Shown: positions 44,943 to 53,419 of the stretch, in pieces
Numbering within the stretch: position 1 is the first letter of the stretch
Layout: each line of letters starts with the position of its first letter
NCBI RefSeq assembly: GCF_000157915.1
Contig: NZ_EQ973651.1
Coordinates: 83,208 to 147,207, forward strand
DNA length: 64,000 nucleotides
Direction of reading: 5' to 3'
DNA from: Phocaeicola coprophilus DSM 18228 = JCM 13818
GTDB taxonomy: Bacteria > Bacteroidota > Bacteroidia > Bacteroidales > Bacteroidaceae
Translations under genes and position numbers: made by a program
The notes under the pieces: generated by a model
Database searches by the model: none
What the model saw: only the letters and a program-made list of their open reading frames with translations
Told to the model about the DNA's origin: nothing

Positions 44943-47856
44943 CTTTCCAATCAACATTTGAGGTAGATGAAATCTCAAAGCTGAAGTTGGTCAGCTTTTC
45001 TGTATTCTCCAGACTGATGTTGAGAGAATCGCCACCAAAAGCCTCATTAGCCTTCAATGTACGAGCAAAGACAGTCTTCTCGATATAGTTCGGGTTGTCG
45101 TTTCCGTCACTGTCTTTCTTTTCATTGCTGCCGATGATGCAGAGAACAACATCGTCGGTTGTTACAGGCTTGTGGAAGGCACTGCGAACTTCCACGCTTG
45201 AACCATTCTCCACATTGGCAGAGGTGTTCACATCATAGATGGCACCATCCTCAGGCTTGTACTCTGTTGAAGAAAGCCCGTTAGGCAAGATATTTGACTC
45301 GCCAGCGTATGTAATGGTAGGCGACCAGCTCACCTTGTCAAAAGAACCGTTGCTTGTTTCCTCAGAGCCAGACTGGACACGGAAATAGATTCTGTCACCA
45401 CGCTTGACGGCAACAGATGATACGGCTGCGCTGTATGGACTGTTGTCACCCTTGGCTATCGTCTTGTTCCAAAGTTCATTGCCTCCCTTTTGGATGGCAA
45501 TTCTTACGCCGTCTGCCTTCTGATACTCGTCAGCATCATAGTCATCTGTTGGTGCAATGAGGCTTACTTGACCAGTTACGCTGACAGTTCCGTCCTTAGG
45601 AGCCTGCCATACACGCACAATATCCTCCATCGGTGAGTTCTTGATGGCTTCCGCCTGCTCATCCTTACTGACCTCCATGACAGAAGTGTCAACCTTGCCA
45701 CCATAGATAATTGGGCTTGGCGTGTCGGCACTGCTCAATGTAAACGTAGGCACGGCATTGCCAGACTGATCAAACTCCAAATGGTTGAAATATACCTTGC
45801 CATTGGAAACGAGGTCAACAAGTCCGTCACCGTTGATGTCGCTGAAATACTGAGTGGTCTTTGTCTTAGTGGTTGACTTGTCCGTTCCGACAACGGCAGT
45901 CAGAACATTCCAACCGACAACGGCTTTCGCACCGAAAGAGTTCGTAGAACTTTTGGTTGTCGAGAAGTTACTGATACCCTTTACCTTGACAGGCTCACCA
46001 TATACTACTTCTCCGTTGTCAGTCTTGACCTGTGGACGATAATATACGGAACCACCAGACTTGTATACCTTGTCAGGAAGTCCGTCACCGTTCAAGTCAA
46101 CGAATGCGGAAAGTCCCTTGCTGGTATCGCTGGAGTAGCTGTAAGAACCTCCTATTGTATTGCTTTTCCATTTGCTTCCGTCCCAAGGTCCCACACCTGC
46201 ATAGAACGAACCGCTTACAGAAGAACTTGTCGTTCCGCCAAGTGCAGTTGGCTTGTCGCTGAAGCGCTTGCTGACAGTCTTCAATGGATTGACAAAACCA
46301 GCGTCAAGTCCATCATCGTGCGTGTTCCATTTCTCGGAATCGTCCTTGAAAGGAACATAACCCTTGTCTGCCTGCACATCATCATAATAGTCGAAGTTCT
46401 GGAAAGCCACTTCCTTTCCGGTGTTGTCATACTGTCTGACACCTGTGAGCATTTCCTTGTGGAATGCACCTTCCTTGTAGTCAAAGGCATAGCTGCGCAA
46501 TGTCTCGCCCTGGAAATTCACGGTCACTTTCTCCAACAGCCTGTTGGAGGAGGCGAGGAATCCATAACGGGCATTGTTGGTCTTTACCTGCTTTACCTTG
46601 TTGCCATCAAAGAGTACAACGGTGTGCGGTTCCTGTCCTGCATTACCTGCGTGAACCTCCTTCAGATATGCAGCCTTGGCCTTCAAGCCGCCACGCACAT
46701 CCTCATCCACGATGTCATACACATATTCTATATAGTCACCGTGGAGTTCCTCGACACGTTTCAGCTTCCATTCGGCAATCACCTCACGGGTATTGCCCGA
46801 AGCATCGGTGACATTGCCCTTTACAACAGCTCCGTCACCACCATAGATGTACTTGACACCCTGCTTGTCTGTAACCTCCCAATAATAGTTGGCAGGACTG
46901 TCACCCTTGCGGATGATACGGTTGAAATCACCGCCTTGGCGGGTGTAGAACTGGCGGTCCGCCTTTCTGTTCATCTTCTCGCCACGGTGTGCGACTCCCA
47001 TCTGTCCGTTGTCGTCCATGGTGGAGAGCATTGAACCGGACAAGAGATAAGTCTCCGTCTCTTTTGACAGGTCATAACGAGGCACGCCCCACCGGGTGTC
47101 AAGCGTAATGCTTGGCACGCTGACGTTCCAACCCTCGCCAAGCCAACCGCTACCGCCCTCGCTGCTGTACTGCAAACCAAGGCTTGGCTGCATACCGTTT
47201 CGTGCTGGCGGCATCTCGAACGGATACTGCAGGTTGGCAGAGCCACGGTTGTTTGCGCTTGGAGGCGCAATGACATTGAGCTTCGCCGTAGGGTCTGCCG
47301 CCTTGATGTCGTTCATCATCGTCGGGGCAAAGCCTTCGGTCTGCGGAGACTCCGGTGCCTGTATCACACCGTTGATCATGTCGGTGAAGTGGGTCGTCTT
47401 TGAAACGACACACTCTTCCTTCTTGTCCACACGCACACGCTCCAACGCAACCCAATGCTTCTCGGCCGGGTCGTAGTAATAGGTACGGATGTCGTCCTCG
47501 GTATAGCCGCTTGGTATCCTCGTGCGGTCATACTTTATCTTGACAGTCGCGCCCTCGCCTGTGAAGTGTGTTCCGTGAGGGAGAAAACGGTAGCCATGTC
47601 CTCCTGCCGTGACATTGGTCATGGCAAAGTCAAGCTCAGGGACATTCTCCTCTCCGATAGAGTTCACGGAAAGGCTTCTGTTCCGAATGAGGTCTTTCTG
47701 AAGAACGACCAGTTTGCTACCTCCTACGGAGATACTGTCAGAGACACCCTTCTTGAAGAGCTTTCTCACGGCTGTCCCGTCCTTTGCCGAAAGGGACAGT
47801 GTGGCGGCAAGCAGTAAAACCAATGCCCACGCCACCTTCTGTATATAATTCTTCAT
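44893..47856 (-). CDS. SpvB/FG-GAP N-terminal part of the RHS toxin (frameshifted)
   Basis: A 987-aa frame as it stands. A signal peptide (about 1-24, ending LSAK) is followed by a SpvB/TcaC-like domain (about 170-270, with NLQYPFEMPPARNGMQPSL and SGWLGEGWNV), Tc-type beta-propeller repeats and FG-GAP loops (DLNGDGLPDK, DINGDGLVDL). At W-K (codon 971) the frame should shift by one base: the last 16 residues differ from the expected sequence, while the next frame carries NIGWQASVTYKD. Removing one base at about 44,943 gives a single protein of about 3,011 aa. Confidence 0.85.
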   Translation of the reverse strand: MKNYIQKVAWALVLLLAATLSLSAKDGTAVRKLFKKGVSDSISVGGSKLVVLQKDLIRNRSLSVNSIGEENVPELDFAMTNVTAGGHGYRFLPHGTHFTGEGATVKIKYDRTRIPSGYTEDDIRTYYYDPAEKHWVALERVRVDKKEECVVSKTTHFTDMINGVIQAPESPQTEGFAPTMMNDIKAADPTAKLNVIAPPSANNRGSANLQYPFEMPPARNGMQPSLGLQYSSEGGSGWLGEGWNVSVPSITLDTRWGVPRYDLSKETETYLLSGSMLSTMDDNGQMGVAHRGEKMNRKADRQFYTRQGGDFNRIIRKGDSPANYYWEVTDKQGVKYIYGGDGAVVKGNVTDASGNTREVIAEWKLKRVEELHGDYIEYVYDIVDEDVRGGLKAKAAYLKEVHAGNAGQEPHTVVLFDGNKVKQVKTNNARYGFLASSNRLLEKVTVNFQGETLRSYAFDYKEGAFHKEMLTGVRQYDNTGKEVAFQNFDYYDDVQADKGYVPFKDDSEKWNTHDDGLDAGFVNPLKTVSKRFSDKPTALGGTTSSSVSGSFYAGVGPWDGSKWKSNTIGGSYSYSSDTSKGLSAFVDLNGDGLPDKVYKSGGSVYYRPQVKTDNGEVVYGEPVKVKGISNFSTTKSSTNSFGAKAVVGWNVLTAVVGTDKSTTKTKTTQYFSDINGDGLVDLVSNGKVYFNHLEFDQSGNAVPTFTLSSADTPSPIIYGGKVDTSVMEVSKDEQAEAIKNSPMEDIVRVWQAPKDGTVSVTGQVSLIAPTDDYDADEYQKADGVRIAIQKGGNELWNKTIAKGDNSPYSAAVSSVAVKRGDRIYFRVQSGSEETSNGSFDKVSWSPTITYAGESNILPNGLSSTEYKPEDGAIYDVNTSANVENGSSVEVRSAFHKPVTTDDVVLCIIGSNEKKDSDGNDNPNYIEKTVFARTLKANEAFGGDSLNISLENTEKLTNFSFEISSTSNVDWKEYRLASVCNLQGFCQC

Positions 47857-47873
47857 GCGTATCTTCCTTTAAG

Positions 47874-50843
47874 TTACTTTACTGAGATTTTCCTTGTATG
47901 CTCCCCATTCTCGGAGATTGCCTTCACGACATACACACCCGATGCGGGAACCTTGAAGTCGGCCTGCTTGACGCTTTCGCCTGTCATTTGGCGTGACACT
48001 ACCAGTTTGCCTGATACGTCAAACACCATCAATGTGGCTGCAGAAGGCTTGTCCTGTGTGAGTTTAGCCTCGTAGATGCCTGTCGTAGAACCGTTGCCAT
48101 TGACAGTGAAATCCTCGTCTTCTCCAGAAATGAAGGAGTTGTCAGCCTGTCTGTCCGAGCTGCCCACATGGCTCTCCCTTGCCTGTGTTCCGTTAGGCAT
48201 ACTTGCATCACACTCGCTGCCGACATAGACGGTCATCGTTGTCGTACACTTCTTGGGTGTTTCTATCTGCACGTTGCCCCTTGTGGTGAATGAGGTTACA
48301 GGCGTACCGTTTACGGTAAGGTCGGTGATATGCGTCTCGCCCTTTCCGTACTTGATGCAGAACCGCCATGCACGAAGTGACCAGACATATTCATGATGCA
48401 TGGTCTGTCCGTTCAACTTGTATGTGACCTGCATATTGCGGACTGTAACACTGAGCACATCGCCAGGCTTGATGGTGACATATTTGGTTAGGCTTGTATA
48501 TCCACCGGTTATGATATGCGCCTTGTCGCCCCGCACGTCGAAGCCATATTGGGTGATCTCGTCCGTGAGGCTTGGCTCCAATCCCACACGGTAGTTTGAT
48601 TTTGTATCGTTCACCGTCCATGAGATGTCGCCAGACAGATAGGTCCTGGTGTCATGCGAGTATGAGGTGTAGAGTGCGTTGCCAGTGGCATAAATCTCGT
48701 TGCCTCCACCTTGTGATACGGACAGCGCATAGGCGCCGGGGGCAAGATTCGTGATTCTATGCGTGTCACCGAAGAATGTTCCTCTGGCAATGGTTTCTCC
48801 TTTTACTTTTCCTGCAACGGTGTCAACGCTGAGCACATAGGAATAGACTGGTGTACCGATGTTGATGCCGATGTCGATATACCCGTCATTGCGTGGAACT
48901 CCATTCTCGCAACTTGACGGCGTAGGAGTGGCATCATAGGAAATGCCGTCATAATAGGCGAATGTGAACACATCGCTTCCGCTTCCGTCTGCATCCCATA
49001 GGATATTGCGGAATATGGTCTTGCCCCTTGTCATATCAGGCTTGGAGCATCTTATGTTGCTATTGCTGTTGATGTCGAAATCACCTTCACCGCTTGGGTC
49101 TATGAGCATGACGGTACGCTTGCGGCAATAGTCCGAGAACTCCCTGTCCGGTGTGAGGTCATAGCTCAGCTCTGCCATATAACCGACATCATCTATTCCT
49201 CCTGTCCTCAAGCCTGCCATATTCAAGGCGGACTCTGCTCCTTCCGTTCGGATAATGCCCACATTTGTGTCTGTGTCAGTTGCATCCGAAAGGGATATGG
49301 TTCTTGTCGCACTTCCTGTTCCGTCAACACGCAGATAGATGTTTTTGCCTTCCTTGCGGATAGAGATGTCCGTTCCGTCAACATCCGTGGCGATGTATGA
49401 ATTTGAGACCGCTCCGTTGATGATCGGATAAACAACTCCAGCATTGGTGAACCGGAATCCATACTTGCATGTGCTGCCACCGATGCTTCCGAAGCCAACG
49501 TCAAAAGTCGGGTGACTTGTCGGACAGGTGAACTCAAAAGCACCGCCACCTCCAACAAGGGCTGGGGTCGTGGCATAAGCTCCGGAAACGGCTTTCTCTT
49601 GGATGATATTGTCAGTAAAGCCATTCCTTGACACTTCAAGTCCTTGCGCAGTCCATCTTGCCACTGTACTGTCGGGCTTTGACGGCACGTTGGTCTTGAC
49701 CATCCATGTACGTTTCATGACATGCCACAGGGAATCTGTAGGTGAGGTATATGTTGCAAGTGCCACATCATCGTCGCCCCAGAAAGTAAAGCCTCTGTCC
49801 GGCATCGGATTGCCGTTTTCACGTCCCATGACAAGCAGACGGGAAGCGGATGAAAGGTTGTATGGATTTGCGTCATGATAAGTTCCGTTCTCCTTCAAGG
49901 CCGAATATACCGGACTTTCCTCATATGATGTTGCGGAAAGCGGTTGGGAGAGACTTCCTGCCATGTCTGTTCCAACAGCTGTGACCCTATGGTGGTAGGC
50001 TTGGTTCTCCGCCATATCCCAAGTCAGGTTTCCGTCGCTGTCAAGATACGAGCCTTTGAGGGTGATGCCGTACTTTACCGCCAGATAGCTCTCCACTTTT
50101 CTGCGCTCATCGGGTGTAAGCATCCTGCTGAAAACAATAAGTTCAGGGGCATATCCCCGGATGGAAGCATTACCGAAGAGCGAGGTCGGGATATCCGTAC
50201 CGAAACTGCCCGAGGTGGAAGGTGTTCCTATGAATAAGGTGGTGTTGGAGTTGTCTCCCCACAATGTTGTTGAAGGATTGCTTACCTTGAAGTAGGACAC
50301 AACGCGCAGAGCGCTTTCCTTAAAACCGTTCTCGGACAAAGAATCGCTTGATTGATAAAGCAGGTCTTCACCCGATGCTGAACCATAGTCCAGTGGTTCA
50401 ACGCCTCTACCCCTTACGGCTTTGTCCTTGCTCAGAATGGCTCCGTCGCCCTTGCGGCCGTCAAGAGCATAGACAACCATATCCTTGCCGATGGTTGCCA
50501 GTTCCGGTGCAAAGACACCGATGACGGTAGCCTGCGAGAGGTTGCCGTGTTTGAGTTTGGCACTCAGACTACGAAATCCGTCTGCGAGCCAGAGACTCGG
50601 ATTGAAGTTGAAGTAATGGACTGAACTGTTCGGAAGAGTAAGTTCAGACTTGACGCCACGGCTGTCCAATAGCATCAGCCGTATGGAATCCCCAGAGAAA
50701 TCCTGCCAACAGTAATAACCTTGCAGGTCTGAGTTCAAAGGCGCAGTCTTGAACCATAGTTCGCTTCCGCTGACTCCTCCGGGCGTTTGCGCGAAACTGC
50801 CGAGAGCGAAGCCTAACAGTAACAAAGAAGTAAACTTTCTCAT
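47874..50843 (-). CDS. Large secreted protein with T9SS type A sorting domain, partner of the RHS toxin
   Basis: A 989-aa protein with a signal peptide (about 1-18, ending SFAQ). The N-terminal half includes a KVESYLAVKYGITL segment (about 245-258) shared by a group of Bacteroidetes secreted proteins, possibly DUF8202. The final 70 residues look like a Por/T9SS type A sorting domain: a V.D.SGKLV..RQ.. strand pattern and an end G-V-Y-V-V-K...E-N-G....KI.VK. It is the first gene of the leftward toxin operon, 17 nt before the SpvB gene. It probably helps export, anchor or display the toxin. Confidence 0.75.
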   Translation of the reverse strand: MRKFTSLLLLGFALGSFAQTPGGVSGSELWFKTAPLNSDLQGYYCWQDFSGDSIRLMLLDSRGVKSELTLPNSSVHYFNFNPSLWLADGFRSLSAKLKHGNLSQATVIGVFAPELATIGKDMVVYALDGRKGDGAILSKDKAVRGRGVEPLDYGSASGEDLLYQSSDSLSENGFKESALRVVSYFKVSNPSTTLWGDNSNTTLFIGTPSTSGSFGTDIPTSLFGNASIRGYAPELIVFSRMLTPDERRKVESYLAVKYGITLKGSYLDSDGNLTWDMAENQAYHHRVTAVGTDMAGSLSQPLSATSYEESPVYSALKENGTYHDANPYNLSSASRLLVMGRENGNPMPDRGFTFWGDDDVALATYTSPTDSLWHVMKRTWMVKTNVPSKPDSTVARWTAQGLEVSRNGFTDNIIQEKAVSGAYATTPALVGGGGAFEFTCPTSHPTFDVGFGSIGGSTCKYGFRFTNAGVVYPIINGAVSNSYIATDVDGTDISIRKEGKNIYLRVDGTGSATRTISLSDATDTDTNVGIIRTEGAESALNMAGLRTGGIDDVGYMAELSYDLTPDREFSDYCRKRTVMLIDPSGEGDFDINSNSNIRCSKPDMTRGKTIFRNILWDADGSGSDVFTFAYYDGISYDATPTPSSCENGVPRNDGYIDIGINIGTPVYSYVLSVDTVAGKVKGETIARGTFFGDTHRITNLAPGAYALSVSQGGGNEIYATGNALYTSYSHDTRTYLSGDISWTVNDTKSNYRVGLEPSLTDEITQYGFDVRGDKAHIITGGYTSLTKYVTIKPGDVLSVTVRNMQVTYKLNGQTMHHEYVWSLRAWRFCIKYGKGETHITDLTVNGTPVTSFTTRGNVQIETPKKCTTTMTVYVGSECDASMPNGTQARESHVGSSDRQADNSFISGEDEDFTVNGNGSTTGIYEAKLTQDKPSAATLMVFDVSGKLVVSRQMTGESVKQADFKVPASGVYVVKAISENGEHTRKISVK

Positions 50844-51027
50844 GCGCTGTCAATTTGGAGTGTTTGAAAAATATAAAAACGTATGCCTCTGCCGCGCAGG
50901 GAGAGACCAATGAGAGAGAACGGACTGTTACTACGGAGAAGAATTGTGATATAGGCTTGCTCCGTAAAGTCCTATTGTCACGTGGCTGGCCAATAGGCTT
51001 TACCACCAAACTAATGCTGCAAATATA
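50844..51027 (-). promoter_or_regulatory. Promoter and structured leader of the toxin operon
   Basis: On the - strand a TATATTTG -7 box (51,020-51,027) fits the Bacteroides consensus TAnnTTTG. The leader, about 165-175 nt, contains a hairpin at 50,964-51,003: GTAAAG and CCTATTG pair with CAATAGG and CTTTAC across a 13-nt loop with a one-base bulge. Blocks of the leader are conserved in the relic copy at 35,763-35,893, so it was probably under selection. Confidence 0.6.
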
Positions 51028-51575
51028 CAAAAATAATCTTAATAAACGGATATAATCTTTAAGAAATTTGCTGGTTTGGTGTTTTTTTTTATGATTTCGG
51101 TCGATTTTGCAGAAATCTTTTACATCTGTTGTATGTACTGGAGTTAGTTTGGCAAAAATACACAAATGGTCACGGATTCAGTTTCTTATGTTAGAATGTG
51201 AATCATGGTTTGAAACTGTACACACTCGGGGTACAAATGAAAACACTATATGCTTGTGTCGGAAAGGTATATATGAGCTGATGGTAGAGTCGTCATCAAC
51301 AACAATGCTCCCTGATGTGATAAAATCAGCAGGAATACTTGCTATTCATTTTACGATGGGGTTATGTTCACAAGTTTGAGATTTCATGTAAAAAAGTCCT
51401 AATTTCCATATTTCTCTTCTTGTAAATTATGGGATATTAAGAAAAATATCGTATCTTTGCCCCCGAATTGAGGCGTTCTTTGTATATTGCAAGGTTGTGA
51501 AAGAAAAAGAATATAGCTCGTTTCTAAATCGTTAGCAGTAACATTCTTTAAAGTACTTAACTTACTGATATTCAA
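51028..51575. other. Right end region of the nested element, no gene
   Basis: About 550 bp without a convincing gene; a 90-codon frame on the + strand has poor protein character. A + strand promoter-like TATCTTTG (51,452-51,459) points toward the right junction, antisense to the split integrase. A candidate arm site CGTTAGCAGT is at 51,530-51,539. Confidence 0.5.
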
Positions 51576-51593
51576 TCAATAAAAGATTTTGTT

Positions 51594-52568
51594 GTGACTC
51601 GCGGTATGAAAGGTGAATCGCTTGGAAATTCCGGCGGCTTTGGCCCATGGTTTGATAAGCTGGTTGATACCAGAAGGCAAATCGAACACATGGTCGTCTG
51701 CTGTCTTGTCCCCACGTTCCGGCATCCACTTCAACGCTTCATTGGAGAGCGGAAGGTAAATCGGTTCTTTCGTCTTCTGCATGGCTACTGCCAAGCGGTA
51801 TTGGCCGTTGTCAATAAACACATCTTTCCATTGCAATCCGATAATGTCACTGATACGTAGTCCACAGAAGCAGGAGAACAGGTAGGCACTTTTTACCCCT
51901 TCGTTCTGCATTGGTGTAGCGATTAATGATCTCACTTCTTCAATAGTCATATACGAACGCACACTTTCCGGCATCTTGGGCTTCTCCGATTTTTCCATTT
52001 CGTTGAATGGATTCTTTAAGATCCGTTTCGCACGGACAGCGGCATTTAACGCACCGTTGAAAATCTGGTAATAGGTATTACGCGTAGAAGCCGAGATGGG
52101 TTTTCCTTTGGGACGGTAGTTTGTCAGCATATAGTCGATATAGCCGTGGCAAAAAGTGAGGTCAATCTGATTTAATGTGAATCTTTCTCCTGCATACTCT
52201 TTCAAGATATCGGTAACAGATTTTATCTGGCCTATGTTTTTCTTACCACGTTTCTTCTGTTCCTCTTTATAGAGTTGCATCCAGTCCAGCAGATAAACCT
52301 TATCCTTGTGATTCATGATACCGGCTTCACCACTTGTCAACTCTATGATACGCTTCGATTTGATTGCATTTGCGGCAGCCATTGTCGTTTCGTTCTGTTG
52401 GCGGGCATTACGATCCGTTTCCGGAATAAGATACATTTTCAGATACTCGTATGTCCGCTTACCATTTCGGTATATATCCAGATACAAACTCTTGCTGCCA
52501 TTGGCCAACTCCTTCGTCCGAAGACGAATCGGCTCCTTTACTTTTATTGGCTTTCTGGTCCTTGGCAT
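51594..52568 (-). pseudogene. ICE tyrosine integrase, N-terminal fragment
   Basis: About 325 codons up to the junction: an arm-binding domain (about 20-60), a SAM-like core-binding domain (about 95-190) and the first part of the catalytic domain, with the first catalytic Arg in FCGLRISDI (about 242). After R-F-T-F-H-T-A-S-H the reading runs into element sequence and stops at 51,576. The missing Arg-His, His and Tyr residues are in the fragment at 26,146-26,313. As it stands the product lacks the nucleophile and cannot recombine DNA. Confidence 0.88.
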
Positions 52569-52600
52569 ATTTGTGTCCTTTTATTCGTTATTTCCTATCA

Positions 52601-52628
52601 CAAAGGTACAAATAAAAAACGAAATCAA
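52601..52628 (-). promoter_or_regulatory. Promoter of the ICE integrase
   Basis: On the - strand a TACCTTTG -7 box (52,601-52,608) lies 17 bp from a TTG -33 element (52,626-52,628), the usual Bacteroides spacing. It starts about 33 nt before the integrase ATG. Just beyond it, a direct repeat of AAGAAACAAA (about 52,627-52,647) may be an integrase arm site. Confidence 0.65.
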
Positions 52629-52756
52629 GAAACAAACAAGAAACAAAAATGCACCTAAAAAAAGCAAAGCAACAGAAAACGTAGAAAACAACTGAAAATA
52701 AAAACTCGTATATAAATTATTGATATATAGATGATTTATCTATATTTATTTGGAAC

Positions 52757-53302
52757 TTGTTTTCATTTTATATATGTCTTTATGATTATTGGAAATATAA
52801 TGCTCATGTCTACAATTTTGCAAATTCGTTGTTGTACTCACCTAAAATAGCTCAGGATATAACTCAGAATGTATTCTTGAAAATATGGGAAAAGCGTCAC
52901 GAAATAAATCCGGAGCAGAATTTTAATGCCTATCTCTTCACGATAGCCCGAAACATGGTCTATAAGGAAACTGAGCAGAAGCTGTTGGCTGAACAATCAC
53001 TCAGGCAACTGCAGGAAGAGGAGGATGTTCTCGATATGAGTACCATACAGACATTGGATTATCATTTTACAGAAGAACTTTGTCGCAGTCTTGTAGAGGA
53101 ATTGCCTCCTGCACGTCGGGAGATCTTTAAATTAAGCCGGTTTGAGAGGTTGTCAAACAAAGAAATAGCTTTGCGCCTGTCTATTTCAGAAAGAACCGTT
53201 GAAACTCAATTGTATAGAGCTACTCGTTTTTTGAAGCGGAAACTTCTTTCAGATGAAGGATTAGGACTTTTAATCTTACTATTTATCATTCAAAGTAATT
53301 AA
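52757..53302 (+). CDS. ECF RNA polymerase sigma factor (start unclear)
   Basis: About 181 aa. Region 2 (ITQNVFLKIWEKRHEI...NFNAYLFTIARNMVYKE) and region 4 (LPPARREIFKLSRFERLSNKEIALRLSISERTVETQLYRA) are both clear. It belongs to the FecI-like group that pairs with FecR and a signalling SusC. No in-frame ATG exists between the stop at 52,721 and the conserved part; only a TTG at 52,757 is available. The ICE end lies just upstream, so the native start and promoter may have been replaced. A hairpin terminator follows the stop. Confidence 0.8.
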   Translation: MFSFYICLYDYWKYNAHVYNFANSLLYSPKIAQDITQNVFLKIWEKRHEINPEQNFNAYLFTIARNMVYKETEQKLLAEQSLRQLQEEEDVLDMSTIQTLDYHFTEELCRSLVEELPPARREIFKLSRFERLSNKEIALRLSISERTVETQLYRATRFLKRKLLSDEGLGLLILLFIIQSN

Positions 53303-53327
53303 GCATGCTTGGTTGAGCATGCTTTTT
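53301..53327 (+). terminator. Intrinsic terminator after the sigma factor
   Basis: AAGCATGCT (53,301-53,309) pairs perfectly with AGCATGCTT (53,316-53,324), followed by Ts. It overlaps the TAA stop codon, so FecR is probably expressed by read-through or its own promoter. Confidence 0.8.
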
Positions 53328-53419
53328 AATTATTAATTAACGTTAAATACTTATTTTCTTTTAATAGCTTGTAAGTGATTTGAAGCTTTAAAGGATATAC
53401 AATACAGAAGGAGGATAAA

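Larger units (their letters stand above)
26314..51605. mobile_element. Mobilizable element (IME) inserted in the ICE integrase, carrying an RHS toxin locus
   Basis: About 25.3 kb bounded by the two halves of the ICE integrase. It has tandem tyrosine recombinases at its left end, two HTH proteins, a DUF3408 protein, a candidate oriT, MobC and a relaxase, but no type IV secretion genes. It is therefore mobilizable rather than self-transmissible, and would need a helper such as the host ICE. The rest is cargo: small envelope proteins, a peptidase lipoprotein and a giant RHS toxin locus. Confidence 0.85.
1..52700. mobile_element. Right part of an integrative conjugative element (ICE), Bacteroides Tra type
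   Basis: The region holds a complete leftward Tra operon, replication-type genes, and a tyrosine integrase at its far right edge beside a chromosomal glycan locus. That layout is usual for a conjugative transposon whose integrase marks one end. The left end lies outside the window and I see no relaxase for this ICE here, so it is presumably to the left. The right boundary is an estimate: it must lie beyond the integrase promoter (about 52,628) and before the sigma-factor coding region (about 52,757). A second element interrupts the ICE at 26,314-51,605. Confidence 0.85.

Noticed and set aside
44938..44950. Programmed ribosomal frameshift in the toxin
   Set aside because: A +1 shift (skipping one base) would be needed and there is no slippery heptamer, release-factor-type stop or stimulator; a simple insertion or sequencing error is more likely.
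37143..44978. Invertible DNA switch (shufflon) between the relic and intact RHS copies
   Set aside because: Both RHS copies point the same way and no short inverted recombination sites were found at the fragment ends; ordinary homologous recombination is simpler.
51107..51379. 90-codon frame near the right end of the nested element
   Set aside because: It has unnatural composition with many Cys and Ser, no ribosome site and no domain, and lies in AT-rich non-coding DNA.
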